A stretch of DNA of 64,000 nt from Malaya genurostris (lineage: Eukaryota; Arthropoda; Insecta; Diptera; Culicidae). The notes beneath the pieces were generated by a model. That model did not search any database and was not told the DNA's origin. It worked only from the letters and a program-made list of their open reading frames with translations. The translations under genes and the position numbers were made by a program. Location of the stretch: positions 81,960,525 through 82,024,524 of the forward strand of contig NC_080571.1 in the NCBI RefSeq assembly GCF_030247185.1, given 5' to 3'. This document shows, piece by piece, positions 42,896-53,002 of this stretch. The first letter of the stretch is position 1. Every line of letters begins with the position of its first letter.

Positions 42896-43996
42896 TGCTA
42901 ACAACATATACGATATCCCTTCAGAGATGGGTTTTGGCCTTCTATAATTCTTAAATTGCACGCTTGTCACTTTGGAAAAACCACAACAATCTATGCCTCT
43001 AGTGACTGAGATTATCTAAATTTGATTCTCTTATCATCGACACTGAACAGGTTCTTCCGAACTCTGAAAAACCAGTTTCAGCTGTCAAAGAAGGAAATCA
43101 AATACTCCTTGCAAACGGTGGATAAAATGAAAGTCGACAGTTTTGTCGATTTTGTAAATCCTATTGAACAACAAGTACTGTCACAATTTCACATTACTGA
43201 GACAAATTTTGGTGAAATTGGTGGAATCACTAGTTGGCAACTAAAAACACGGCTCCTAAGAATTCTTTAAAAAAATATAAAACATGTTACCTGATGTTAC
43301 TTTTACCATTATGCATACTTATTCTGAAATTTGAAGACAAACACTAGAAAAGGTTCTAAGTGCAAATGACAGTTCCTCTTTCTTTACTCTTTCTTTCGAT
43401 TATTACGGTCCTATAGGCAATCCTTCTATCTTACACTTTGCATGGAATAACGACTGAAACTATCAACATTCGATTTGCTTTTTAAAAAAATGTTGGAAAA
43501 TACAGGAATACGCCGTAAACATTGAAAGAGAAAATAAACAAAGAGAAACTGTCATTTGCACTTGGGATCTTTTCTAATATTTGTCGAGATTTAATAGAAA
43601 TCCAGCAGGAACATCCAAATTATCCTTATTTTTCATTATGAGCATTCATTGTGCTGTTATTGATGGCAACTAAGAAAGCTCTTATTTATTTAAAATCGCT
43701 GAGGTGTTGGCTCCAGTTTCAATGGATTGTGCACCATTGAACCTGTGAGGGATAATAAGAAGTTTCAAAACTTGTTCTGAACTCCTAGTTCAAACACAAA
43801 ATGGGCTTCATCTTTTCATTTGTTGTACCAGGAAAATCATGATGCTGAAAATCGTTACTAAGATTAGGACTAGTAAATTTTTTCCCGGATTTGTACTAAA
43901 ATTCCCGACTTTTTCCCGGTTTTTCCCGGTAAAATCAAATTCCAACTTTTTCCCGGTTTTCCCGATTTTCCCGGTCACTTGCCACCTTGTAATAAC

Positions 43997-44290
43997 CAAA
44001 TCATGTACACTGAAGTCTTTTTTTATGCGAATTTACGTACCGCATAAAAAAACCGCATAACTCTGAAAATTCGCATAAAAAAACCGCATAACTCTGAAAC
44101 TTCGCATTAAAAAAACCGCATAACTCTGAAAATTCGCATAAAAAAGTCGCGTAAAAAAACCGCATAAAAAAAGACCGCATAAAAAAGACCTCAGTGTATA
44201 TAATAGGACTGAAAAGGGACCACTGGTGACTGAACACCCAACTTATTTCTTAACAATTTAAATTTTTTTCATATTGCAATAAGCAATACA
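43997..44290 (+). mobile_element. Jockey-type LINE 3' end, right part, with MITE
   Basis: CAAATCATG then, after the MITE at 44008-44196, AATAGGACTGAAAAGG and GGTGACTGAACACCCAACTT match the 3' ends at 41755-41850 and 45085-45185. The tail is degraded. Confidence 0.7.
44008..44196. mobile_element. TA-flanked MITE with internal 31-bp tandem repeat
   Basis: Ends CACTGAAGTCTTTTTTTATG and CATAAAAAAGACCTCAGTG are inverted and flanked by TA (44006-44007, 44197-44198). The interior consists of AACCGCATAACTCTGAAAAT-type units starting near 44051, 44082 and 44114. There is no coding capacity. Confidence 0.75.
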
Positions 44291-44619
44291 TTTAAAAAAC
44301 CGTATTCTTTTTTACAATAACTAGTTTTACGATTTCGCTAACAAGCAGTTTGGTGTTCTAGCATCATCTTCCACACATCACACCAGTAAAGACTGTCCCA
44401 GAAAGTATGGACGCAAACAAAAACCGCTGCCATTTCGCAATGGTTCAGAATCTGTCAATTTTTATGGCTGCGTCCTGTTGTTTACACTCTTCTCTAACCA
44501 ATTGTGCAGTTGTTTATTCGTTTTCATTAGTTTGTTTCGGAATGCGTGGGATTTCAGCAGAACAACGTCGAAAAATTGTGTACAAATGGTGCACAGAACG
44601 CGGACTGTCACTGAGAAAG

Positions 44620-44634
44620 ATAGCAAAAATGGAA
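44620..44634. repeat. Target-site duplication (15 bp), left
   Basis: ATAGCAAAAATGGAA, repeated at 45199-45213. Confidence 0.88.
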
Positions 44635-45198
44635 TATATTAAATGTTTATATCCTCTTATAAACAGAAATTCTAAGCTTTGTCTAAAAAACAAATTGTTA
44701 ATTTATAAACAAATTTTCAGACCAGCCATGCTTTATGCAGTACCAATTTGGTCAAGTTGTTGTTCCACCAGGAAGAAAACGCTTCAAAGGATTCAAAATA
44801 AAATTCTGAAAATGATTTTGAAGCGTCCTCCCTGGTTTAGTACAAATGAGTTACACAGACTCACAAATATAGAACCATTAGATGTAATGTCACATAATAT
44901 TAAAGGCAAATTCCGACAAAAATCGATGCAATCTTCAATTGAATCGATTCGCTCTCTGTATTAGTTAGTAAGTTAGTATATAAGTTCCTTTTCCCCATTA
45001 CACAATACAAGTAGGTTTAGAATTTTCCCTACACAAAAATCTCAGAATTGCGGAAGCAAATAATGTCCTCAAGGCAATAACCAAATCATATATATAATAG
45101 GGCTGAAAAGTCGTCACTTGTGGCTGAACACCTAATTTAAATCTTAATAATTTAATTTTAACTCATATTCCAATAAATAGTTATTCAAAAAAAAAAAT
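44635..45198 (+). mobile_element. 5'-truncated jockey-type LINE inside the DD37E element
   Basis: Flanked by the 15-bp duplication. It encodes the last 110 codons or so of a LINE ORF2 (44635-44964: LLIYKQIFRPAMLYAVPIWS, then LQRIQNKILKMILKRPPWF), the region after the RT palm. A stop is followed by a 3' noncoding part shared with 41701-41890, a CCAATAAATAGTTATTC end and an A-rich tail. The empty site can be read from the flanking transposase. Confidence 0.88.
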
Positions 45199-46100
45199 AT
45201 AGCAAAAATGGAAGTAAGTGAAAAAGCCGTGTGAAATGCAAGCAGGAAGTTCGGTGGGGACAACCTTTGAGGATAAAACGAGAACGGGTCGAAAAAAAGG
45301 TCCTGCTAACCCTCAGTTGGATAAACGTATACTGAAGGCGTTCGAGCAAAAGAAGGAGGTTTCAGTTCGGGATGTGGCCAAAAAAGTGGGCACTTCGAAG
45401 TCAAATGTTCTTTGTTTGTATCTTCGAACCTATAAGAAGCAGAAACAACCAAAACGTAGTCCGAAACAAAAAGCATCGATCAGGCCGAGGGTTCGCAAGC
45501 TGTACAATACGATTCTTGCTGGAAATTTGAACTGCATAATCATGGACGACGAAACCTACGTGAAACTCGATTACAAATCCTTGCCGGGGCCACAATATTA
45601 TACGGTGCGAGAAGGGCAAGTGTTAAACCAGTCGGAGACATCGATTGAAGTCGAAAAATTTTGTAAGAAAGTTATGGTCTGGCAAGCAATTTGAAGCTAC
45701 GGTAAGATTTCGAAACCCTGAACAGCGAAATATACATCAAGGAATGTTTACAAAAACGACTTCTACCCATGATTCGAAGCCACAAGGATCCTGTTGTATT
45801 CTGGCCAGATCTTGCTTCTTGCCACTACACGAAATCAACGGTAGAATGGTACACTACCAAAAATGTCACTTTCGTCCCAAAAGACATGAATCCACCAAAT
45901 TGCTCACAACTTCGACCAATTGAGGAATTTTGGGCATTAACGAAGGTACATCTCGGCAGCCGAAACCATTCAATTGTCGCCAAGAATTCAGTACGGAATT
46001 TAATGAAGAAACGTTCGCAAGAAGGTGCGCCAGGCTAAGTAGCAAATGTAAAGAATAATATTCTGTTGTTGTAGTCTAATATTTTCAGTATATCGAATAA

Positions 46101-46113
46101 AATTTGAATATCA
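46101..46113. repeat. Target-site duplication (13 bp), left
   Basis: AATTTGAATATCA, repeated at 52693-52705. Confidence 0.88.
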
Positions 46114-46147
46114 TTTGCCGTTTCAACCTTCCGAGCGAACGGACGTG
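46111..46147 (+). promoter_or_regulatory. Internal Inr plus DPE promoter of the I-clade LINE
   Basis: TCATTT (46111-46116) fits the insect initiator with A+1 at 46113, and GGACGTG at 46141-46147 sits at +29, the downstream promoter element position. Such downstream promoters are established for jockey and I elements and let a new copy carry its own promoter. The initiator overlaps the last bases of the target duplication. Confidence 0.6.
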
Positions 46148-46632
46148 ATTTGGATTTACTGCAAAAGCATTGAAAACCAGTTGTGTGTGTGTGATAAAGT
46201 GGTCGGACGATCGAAACGATATTGTGTGATAGACAATAGTGCTTTTTCCTCTGAGAGGTTTTTTTCGCATTATATAATAGAACAGTGCCTTATTGTGAGC
46301 GGTGGATCGAAACGGTACCGTTAGCCGGTTATTGTTTCGGCGATCAAGGCCAAGTGTGCGGATTATAAACAAGCGGCCATTGTGTGAGGATTATAAATAA
46401 GTGTGCTTTTTCCTCTCGGAGGTTTTTTGCACATCATCAAAGCGGCGATACGCCGACCGACGAAGACCAGCTTGGTGTCCCCCGTTGGATCTTAAGTTAA
46501 GTACCGTTACTTCGATTATTCGTTTTTGACCATTATATTTCCCCCCGAATTACTTGTTTCTGCGCGGAAGTAGTTCCGCGACATGTCTAATTTAAGTCCT
46601 GCCCCCCCCCCCCCCCCGCTCCCGATGTTCAA

Positions 46633-47937
46633 ATGGAGACTTCCCTTGTCTGTAAAATGTCCCGCATAAAGAGCTATCCTGATGGGCTCGCACTACCGGC
46701 CGGGCCTTACGCGGTCTATTTCCGGACCAAATCAAGAGAAAAAAATTTAAATATTTTAAAAATATCGCGAGACCTGTTTTCGCGATATAATACTATAAAA
46801 AGTATTGATAGAATACGGCCAGACAAGCTCAGGGTCCTGTTTACCAGCTCTAAACAGGCTAATGAGCTTGTTCAAAAGGATCCCTTTACGCAGGAGTACC
46901 GCGTCTACGTGCCCGCTCGCGAAGTAGAAATCGACGGTGTGGTCACCGATGCGAGTTTGACTTGCGAGGATATTCTTAAGTACGGGGCGGGTTGTTTTAA
47001 GGACCCCTCACTTAAGAATGTCAAGATACTGGATTGCAAGCGATTGCATTCAGTATCGATCGCAGGGGATGGAACAAAGTCTTATCCCCAATCAGACTCT
47101 TATCGTGTGACCTTCGCCGGCACTGCTTTGCCCAACTACATCCTCTTGGACCGGGTTCGTTTGCCTGTTCGTTTATTTGTACCCCGGATAATGAATTGTA
47201 CCAATTGCAAACAACTGGGGCATACAGCTACCCATTGCAGCAATAAGCCACGTTGTGCTAACTGTGGGGAAGCTCATGCGGACGGCTCTTGCGGTAAGGA
47301 TGCTGAAAAGTGTCTCTACTGTAAGGAGGGTCCACATGACCTCTCTGATTGTCCCGCTTACAAACTGCGAGGTGATCGAATGAAGCGTTCCCTAAAGGAG
47401 CACTCCAAGCGTTCCTTCGCAGAGATGCTTAAAAGTGCCACCCCTCCTAAACAGACAACGAATCCATATGCCTGCTTGTCGACTGACGAGAGCGATTCTG
47501 ACGACCCTTTGGAAGGTCCATCTTCAGCGGTCCCTCATAGCTGTAGGAAAAGAATGAATAAATCTTCTCATAAGCTACCTAGTAAGGGTTCGAAGGTGTC
47601 TTCCGAAGGGCTTCGAAAAGTTACAGCTAACGGGAATCGGGAAAAATCACCGAAGCAAAAAGCTCCTGGTCTCGGAAAACTCAATTCCGAGATGGAATTC
47701 CCACCACTTCCAGGGACTACAAAATCCCCAAGCGTCCCTAAAAATCCACCAGAGAACCAACTAGGTGCTGGACTTATCAAGTTTTCTGATGTTGTGGACT
47801 GGATTTTTACAACTTTCAATATTTCAGACCCTCTTAGAAGCATTTTAATTGCTTTCATGCCTACAGTAAAAACATATTTGAAGCAGTTGACTGCAAATTG
47901 GCCCCTTCTTTCAGCGATTGTATCTTTCGATGGCTAA
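46633..47937 (+). CDS. I-clade LINE ORF1 protein, 434 aa, three zinc knuckles
   Basis: This is the nucleic-acid-binding, Gag-like protein that packages LINE RNA and has chaperone activity in this family. Three cysteine knuckles lie in order: CTNCKQLGHTATHC (residues 189-202), CANCGEAHADGSC (208-220) and CLYCKEGPHDLSDC (227-240). Before them, PYAVYFRTKSREKNLNILK and KLRVLFTSSKQANELV resemble the RRM-like region of I-factor ORF1. The C-terminal third is Ser/Pro/Lys-rich, then a hydrophobic end. The frame is intact and its stop overlaps the ORF2 start by 8 nt (ATGGCTAA, 47930-47937), suggesting coupled reinitiation. Start chosen at the first ATG after the poly-C run (METSLVCKM); the Met at residue 9 is an alternative. 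Confidence 0.88.
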   Translation: METSLVCKMSRIKSYPDGLALPAGPYAVYFRTKSREKNLNILKISRDLFSRYNTIKSIDRIRPDKLRVLFTSSKQANELVQKDPFTQEYRVYVPAREVEIDGVVTDASLTCEDILKYGAGCFKDPSLKNVKILDCKRLHSVSIAGDGTKSYPQSDSYRVTFAGTALPNYILLDRVRLPVRLFVPRIMNCTNCKQLGHTATHCSNKPRCANCGEAHADGSCGKDAEKCLYCKEGPHDLSDCPAYKLRGDRMKRSLKEHSKRSFAEMLKSATPPKQTTNPYACLSTDESDSDDPLEGPSSAVPHSCRKRMNKSSHKLPSKGSKVSSEGLRKVTANGNREKSPKQKAPGLGKLNSEMEFPPLPGTTKSPSVPKNPPENQLGAGLIKFSDVVDWIFTTFNISDPLRSILIAFMPTVKTYLKQLTANWPLLSAIVSFDG

Positions 47938-48928
47938 ATCATCCACCGAGGTCACGGATCTAATCACTGTTTTACAGTGGAATTGTAGAAGTATTATCCC
48001 AAAAATAGATTCATTTAAATTTCTAGTAAATAATCTGAAATGTGACGCATTTGCATTGTGCGAAACTTGGTTAACTTCTGAAATACCCTTAAACTCCCAC
48101 GATTTTAACATTATTCGCCTGGATCGAGATGATCCCTACGGAGGAGTACTTTTAGGGATCAAAAAGTGCTATTCTTTTTATCGAATTAACCTCCCCTCGA
48201 TACCAGGTATTGAAGTTGTCGCATGTCATGTTACAATCAAAGGTAAAGACCTTTGTATTGCTTCCATCTACATTCCCCCAAGAGCCTCGGTTGGGCATCG
48301 GCGACTCAGTGATATCATTGAGCTCCTTCCCGCACCGACGTTGGTTTTGGGAGACTTTAACTCACACGGTACGGGATGGGGCTGTCTTCACGATGATAAC
48401 AGATCAGCTATGATCCATGATATCTGCGATAACTTCAATATGACAATATTGAATACGGGAGAAATGACACGGATTCCTGCACCACCAGCAAGACCAAGTG
48501 CGCTGGATTTATCCTTTTGCTCGACATCGCTACGGTTGGATTGCACGTGGGAGGTAATTCCTGATCCCCACGGTAGCGATCACCTACCGATCGTAATATC
48601 AATCACCAGCGGCTCAAAACCATCGAAGACAGTCAATGTTTCGTACGACCTCACACGAAATATTGATTGGAATAGCTATGCGACCTCGATATCTGAGAAA
48701 CTTGAAAGAACTCAACAACTTCCTCCGGAGGAAGAGTACACGTTTGTGGCTGGCTTGATTCTCGACACCGCGACTCAAGCTCAGACGAAACGTGTACCCG
48801 GCGCGAAAACTAACATCCGTCCTCCCAACCCGTGGTGGGACAAAGAGTGCACAAATTTAAACGCGGAGAGAGCCTCCGCGTATAAAATATTCAGAAAAAA
48901 TGGAACACCTGATAATTACCGGAATTAG
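47930..48928 (+). pseudogene. LINE ORF2, endonuclease part (ends at a frameshift)
   Basis: An apurinic-type endonuclease that nicks the target. LQWNCRSIIPK, ALCETWL, LVLGDFNSHGTGWG and GSDHLPIVI are the conserved blocks, with Asn, Glu, Asp/Asn and SDH catalytic residues present. The start is the Met in MAKSSTEV. The frame reads to DNYRN and stops at 48926-48928; comparing with the following sequence, one A is missing near 48923-48926, after which the frame would read LAALDVKTKNLI into the RT part. This single-base loss, the intact motifs and the promoter suggest a young copy. Confidence 0.87.
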
Positions 48929-50601
48929 CGGCGTTAGACGTTAAAACTAAGAACTTGATTAGAGCCAAGAAACGCGGTTACTGGCGTCGGTTTATAGACG
49001 GCTTAACGAAAGAAACATCTATGAGCACTCTTTGGAACACAGCCCGACGAATGCGCAATCATAACACCACGAATGAAAGCGAGGAATATTCCAACCGCTG
49101 GATATTCGATTTCGCTAAAAAAGTATGCCCAGACTCTGTACCGGAACAGAAGATCACCAGCGCCGCGACACCAAACACAAACGAAACACCGTTTTCGATG
49201 GTAGAGCTCTCACTTGCACTCTTGTCATGTAACAATAAAGCCCCGGGATTAGACAGAATAAAATTCAACTTGTTGAAAAATCTGCCTGACCCCGCCAAAA
49301 GGCGCTTGTTGAGTTTATTCAATAAGTTCCTTGAGGGCAACATTGTTCCACATGACTGGAGACAAGTGAAAGTGATCGCCATTCAAAAACCAGGAAAATC
49401 AGCCACCGATCACAATTCGTATCGGCCGATTGCTATGCTTTCCTGTATCCGGAAATTGTTCGAAAAAATGATTCTCTTCCGTCTAGACAATTGGGTCGAA
49501 ACTAATGGCTTACTTTCAGATACACAATTTGGTTTCCGCAGAGGCAAAGGAACGAACGATTGTTTGGCGTTGCTCTCAACCGAAATTCAAATGGCATTCG
49601 CTCGTAAGGAACAAATGGCGTCAGTTTTCCTAGACATCAAGGGGGCTTTTGACTCAGTTTCCATAAACATCCTATCTGAGAAGCTGCATCAGCATGGTCT
49701 TTCGCCAGTTTTGAACAACTTTTTACATAATCTATTGTCTGAGAAACATATGTATTTCGCGCATGGTGATTTGTCGACAATACGATTCAGTTACATGGGT
49801 CTTCCTCAGGGCTCATGCTTAAGCCCCCTTTTATACAATTTTTACGTAAACGACATCGATAAATGTATCAACACATCTTGCACGCTAAGACAACTTGCCG
49901 ATGACAGCGTTGTGTCTATTATAGGACCCAAAGCTGGCGATCTGCAAGGGCCGTTACAAGATACTCTTGCCAACTTATCCACATGGGCTCTTCAAATGGG
50001 TATCGAGTTCTCTACGGAGAAAACTGAGCTGGTTGTATTTTCAAGGAAGCGAGAACCAGCACAACTACAGCTTCAACTAGGGGGTGAAAACATAGCTCAG
50101 GTCTTCACATTTAAATATCTCGGGGTCTGGTTCGACTTCAAAGGCACATGGGGATGTCACATTAGGTATATGAAACGAAAATGCCAACAAAGAATCAACT
50201 TTCTTCGTACAATAACCGGATCGTGGTGGGGTGCCCATCCAGGAGACCTGATCAGGCTGTACCAAACAACGATATTGTCCGTGATGGAATACGGATGCTT
50301 TTGCTTCCGATCCGCGGCGAACACTCATTTCATCAAGCTGGAAAGAATTCAGTATCGTTGTTTGCGTATTGCCTTGGGTTGCATGCAATCGACTCATACG
50401 ATGAGCCTCGAAGTGCTGGCGGGCGTTCTCCCATTGAAAAACCGGTTCTGGGATCTCTCATATCGTTTACTCATTCGATGCGACATTTTGAATCCTCTGG
50501 TGATTGAAAATTTCGAAAGGTTAGTTGAGCTCAATTCTCAAACCCGTTTTATGTCCTTGTATTTTGATTACATGGCTCAGAATATTAATCCTTCTTCGTT
50601 T
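48929..50601 (+). pseudogene. LINE ORF2, reverse transcriptase part
   Basis: The frame from 48955 reads AKKRGYWRRFIDGL then the RT domain: GFRRGKGTNDCLALL, VFLDIKGAFDSV (first catalytic Asp), GLPQGSCLSPLLYNFYV and QLADDSVVSI (the catalytic pair as LADD where YADD or FADD is usual). A thumb region with FKYLGVWFD follows. Coding is broken at 50601 by the PLE piece, which adds FH and a stop. Downstream at 51013 the same protein resumes, as shown by the 11-bp duplication that encodes the same residues twice (PSSF). Confidence 0.87.
50591..50601. repeat. Target-site duplication (11 bp) of the PLE piece, left
   Basis: CTTCTTCGTTT, repeated at 51002-51012. It equals in length the 11-bp duplication of the full PLE. 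Confidence 0.88.
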
Positions 50602-51001
50602 CACTAATAGTACTGTTGTTGTACCGTTGAATTCCACTATGTTATATCACGTCATTACACTCTCACAAAGTCACTATTTTCACAGTCACTATTTTTCCGA
50701 AAGTGTATAAAACGTTATAATACAGATACGTATTTCGGAGTGCTATTTGCATCCTTCTTCAGTGTATCGGTTTTATAAGTTTAATAAACTTATAAAACCG
50801 ATACACTGAAGAAGGATGCAAATAGCACTCCGAAATACGTATCTGTATTATAACGTTTTATACACTTTCGGAAAAATAGTGACTGTGAAAATAGTGACTT
50901 TGTGAGAGTGTAATGACGTGATATAACATAGTGGAATTCAACGGTACAACAACAGTACTATTAGTGACAACATTCTACTAACAGCTCAAACAGAAATTTA
51001 G
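50602..51001. mobile_element. 400-bp palindromic PLE terminal piece inserted in the LINE
   Basis: The left half (50602-50785) matches the antisense 3' noncoding end of the PLE at 8640-8822. The right half is its inverted copy (50786-50967), meeting at GTTTAATAAAC. After that come the PLE leader (ACATTCTACTAACAGCTC) and AAATTTAG, which also ends the full PLE at 12052. No RT sequence is present. Both arms carry the hammerhead-like motif (about 50711-50775 minus, 50796-50860 plus). Confidence 0.9.
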
Positions 51002-51012
51002 CTTCTTCGTTT

Positions 51013-52020
51013 GTTTCCAACCGTGCTCATTTCTTGGATAGTTCTGATTCTACTGTGTTTTTCGATACTTCCATGAGAAAAGAGATTCGTGGAATTCCGG
51101 ATCACGTGCGCCCTCAAGTGGCCCCAAATATTTTTTATAATAAATTTAGAACAGTCAACTGTGAAAAGGTGTTTTACACTGACGGATCAAACATCAACGA
51201 GTCCACAGGCTTCGGTATCTTCAATCAAAACATCACCGCTTCGTACAAACTCAGTGATCCGGCTTCAGTTTACGTCGCAGAATTAGCTGCTATTCAGTAC
51301 ACCCTCGAGATCATTGAAACCTCGCCCAAAGACCATTACTTCATTGTCACGGACAGTCTAAGCTCAATAGAAGCTCTCCGGGCAATGAAGCCAGGAAAGT
51401 ACCCCCCTTATTTTCTGGGGAAAATACGGGAACACTTGAGAACTTTATCTGAACGGTCTTATTCAATATCGTTAGTCTGGGTCCCTTCGCATTGTTCCAT
51501 TCCGGGAAATGAAAAGGCAGACTCATTGGCTAAGGTGGGCGCATTAGAAGGTGATATTTATGAAAGACCAATCTGCTTCAATGAATTTTTCAGTATTTCT
51601 CGTCAGAAAACTCTCGAAAGTTGGCAAACTTCATGGACGAATGACGAACTGGGACGATGGCTACACTCCATTATTCCTAAGGTATCAACGAAACCGTGGT
51701 TCAAGGGGATGAACGTGAGTCGTGATTTCATTCGCGTTATGTCTCGGCTCATGTCAAATCACTATACATTCAACGCACATCTCCGGCGTATCGGGATCGT
51801 GGAGAACGGGCTCTGCACCTGTGGCGACGGTTATCAGGACATCGAGCATGTCGTGTGGTCGTGCGTAGAGTATCGCGACGCCAGGTCGAAGCTACTGGAA
51901 TCCCTCAGGGCCCGAGGTAGACCGCCTGAAGTTCCGGTTCGGGATGTGTTGGCGAGTCGGGATAGCTCATATATGCTTCTGATATACGAGTTTCTCAAAC
52001 ACATTAATATACAAGTGTAA
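51013..52020 (+). pseudogene. LINE ORF2, RNase H part
   Basis: This is the C-terminal continuation of the RT protein. RNase H removes the RNA strand during copying. FYTDGSNINESTGFGIF (first Asp), VYVAELAAIQYTLE (Glu), FIVTDSLSSIEAL (Asp) and WVPSHCSIPGNEKADSLAK (His, Asp) give the full catalytic set. A Cys-His cluster CTCGDGYQDIEHVVWSC follows, then the stop after FLKHINIQV. It is open throughout; only separation from the RT part makes it non-functional. Confidence 0.88.
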
Positions 52021-52692
52021 TCTGTTACATCTGGCTTAGAAAGTTCCTCCTATTTATCGACGTTGTTTCAACTGTGGCTAAGAATAATCTTCACCTGCAG
52101 GTTCGACACTAACTTCCGCCGATTATCCCGATTCCTCATCTGTCCACCATCTTCATCGGAACTAACAAGATCTTTGTGCTGTCACTAACCTTTTCGCTTC
52201 CCCCCTCCCCGTCTCTTCACCATCTCGATGTCAACTAATTAGATCTCTGTCGTTTTAGTCAATTCATTCCCATATCCCCTTTTTACTCCGTTTTCCGCAA
52301 TATTTACTTCGCTATTTTTTTTTCTCATTTTTTTCTGTAACAACACCATCATCGCCCACGGAAACTTACCAACAGCATGCGGGCCATCCGCCGGGTATTC
52401 GTAACCTGGGGGTGTTTCCCGCGGACCCACACGGACCGAAGAATGCGGCCAACATGAACATTCACCAACGCCATATGGAAGACTCTCATGAAATATTCAA
52501 TTCACCGGCCACTGCCGATCACCAGCTGAAGGCTGGATCTGCCAAAGTCAACCATTGCGACCCAAATATGACATTACTCAATGATACAAGCCTAGTTTTA
52601 AGTTAGTCGTAAATTAAAATTAGTAAAAGCCCTTGGCATCTTAGAGCTTAAGCAGTGTGCCTTAAACATTATATTCTTGAATAAAAAAAAAA
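52021..52692 (+). other. LINE 3' noncoding region and poly-A
   Basis: The 3' untranslated part of the I-clade LINE ends TTGAATAAAAAAAAAA. It has no gene. An AATAAA-like sequence overlaps the tail. Confidence 0.75.
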
Positions 52693-52766
52693 AATTTGAA
52701 TATCAACACTTGCGAATTATTTAGAGCGACATCAAAGTGCGTCCATACTTTCTGGGACAGTCTTTA

Positions 52767-52994
52767 TCGCGGCAGCGTTCAGCTTATTTTTTTTATTTTA
52801 AAACATGTAATATCATATCATCTAGTAGTTTTAGGGATCATCGAAAAAAATTCCCGAACATTTCAAATTTCTACTGGAGCAAGAACGAGTTCATTTTGCC
52901 CTCATCAATTTGTGCTCGCCAAAAATAAATGACAATTTCGATTGCCAAAAAACTTGTCAAACACATAAAATGCAATCACCGAAATAATCATTTA
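52767..52994. other. Unassigned flank
   Basis: Flank of the DD37E mariner. No gene or repeat was recognised. Confidence 0.4.
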
Positions 52995-53002
52995 CTGTAT
53001 CG

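Larger units (their letters stand above)
41535..43988 (+). mobile_element. hAT-like non-autonomous element, copy 2
   Basis: Inverted ends AGGGTGGCAAGTGA and TCACTTGCCACCTT sit between perfect 8-bp duplications GTAATAAC (41527-41534 and 43989-43996). The body is colinear with 1923-3931 but has an additional stretch of about 440 bp (42063-42503) and a LINE insertion. Subterminal TTTCCCGG motifs cluster at 41570-41620 and 43880-43975. An 82-codon frame at 43022-43270 is partly shared with copy 1 but has no domain I recognise. Confidence 0.8.
44530..46040 (+). pseudogene. DD37E transposase, interrupted and frameshifted
   Basis: The N-terminus is MRGISAEQRRKIVYKWCTER (from 44541), a helix-turn-helix-like region, broken at codon 31 by the LINE at 44635-45198. 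It resumes at 45214 with EVSEKAV, then a stop, then GRKKGPANPQLDKRILKAFE and later VRDVAKKVGTSKSNV (second helix-turn-helix). IIMDDETYVKLD near 45538 has the first catalytic Asp. After a frameshift near 45690, FWPDLASCHY (about 45800) and LRPIEEFW (about 45920) supply the second Asp and Glu, 37 residues apart. Several frameshifts and a stop make it non-functional. Confidence 0.85.
46114..52692 (+). mobile_element. Nearly complete I-clade LINE (MosquI-like), 6.6 kb
   Basis: It is bounded by the 13-bp duplication and ends in a poly-A run (52683-52692). It has a 5' leader with an internal promoter and a poly-C run (46603-46618), ORF1 with three zinc knuckles, and ORF2 with endonuclease, RT and RNase H. 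RNase H after RT with CCHC-type ORF1 fits the I clade, known in mosquitoes as MosquI. Damage is limited to a one-base loss near 48925 and a 400-bp PLE insertion at 50602. Confidence 0.88.
44390..52764 (+). mobile_element. DD37E mariner (copy C) holding two LINE insertions
   Basis: Termini AAGACTGTCCCAGAAAGTAT and ATACTTTCTGGGACAGTCTT are perfect inverted repeats, extending to at least 25 bp (…GGACGCA/TGCGTCC…). TA flanks both sides (44388-44389, 52765-52766). Subtracting the insertions at 44635-45213 and 46114-52705 leaves about 1.2 kb, the expected size for mosquito DD37E elements. Confidence 0.88.

Noticed and set aside
44029..44193. Short regularly spaced repeats resembling a CRISPR array
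   Set aside because: The 31-bp units are contiguous without unique spacers and lie within a TA-flanked MITE of a eukaryotic genome.
44001..44237. Cys/Phe-rich open frame, minus strand
   Set aside because: It is the read-through of the 31-bp tandem repeat and TIRs of the MITE.
46603..46618. Poly-C run as a regulatory or structural element
   Set aside because: It is in the LINE leader just upstream of ORF1; with one copy its length could be polymorphism or sequencing error, so no function is proposed.
47568..47858. Open frame antisense to LINE ORF1
   Set aside because: A shadow of the ORF1 coding strand; no domain.
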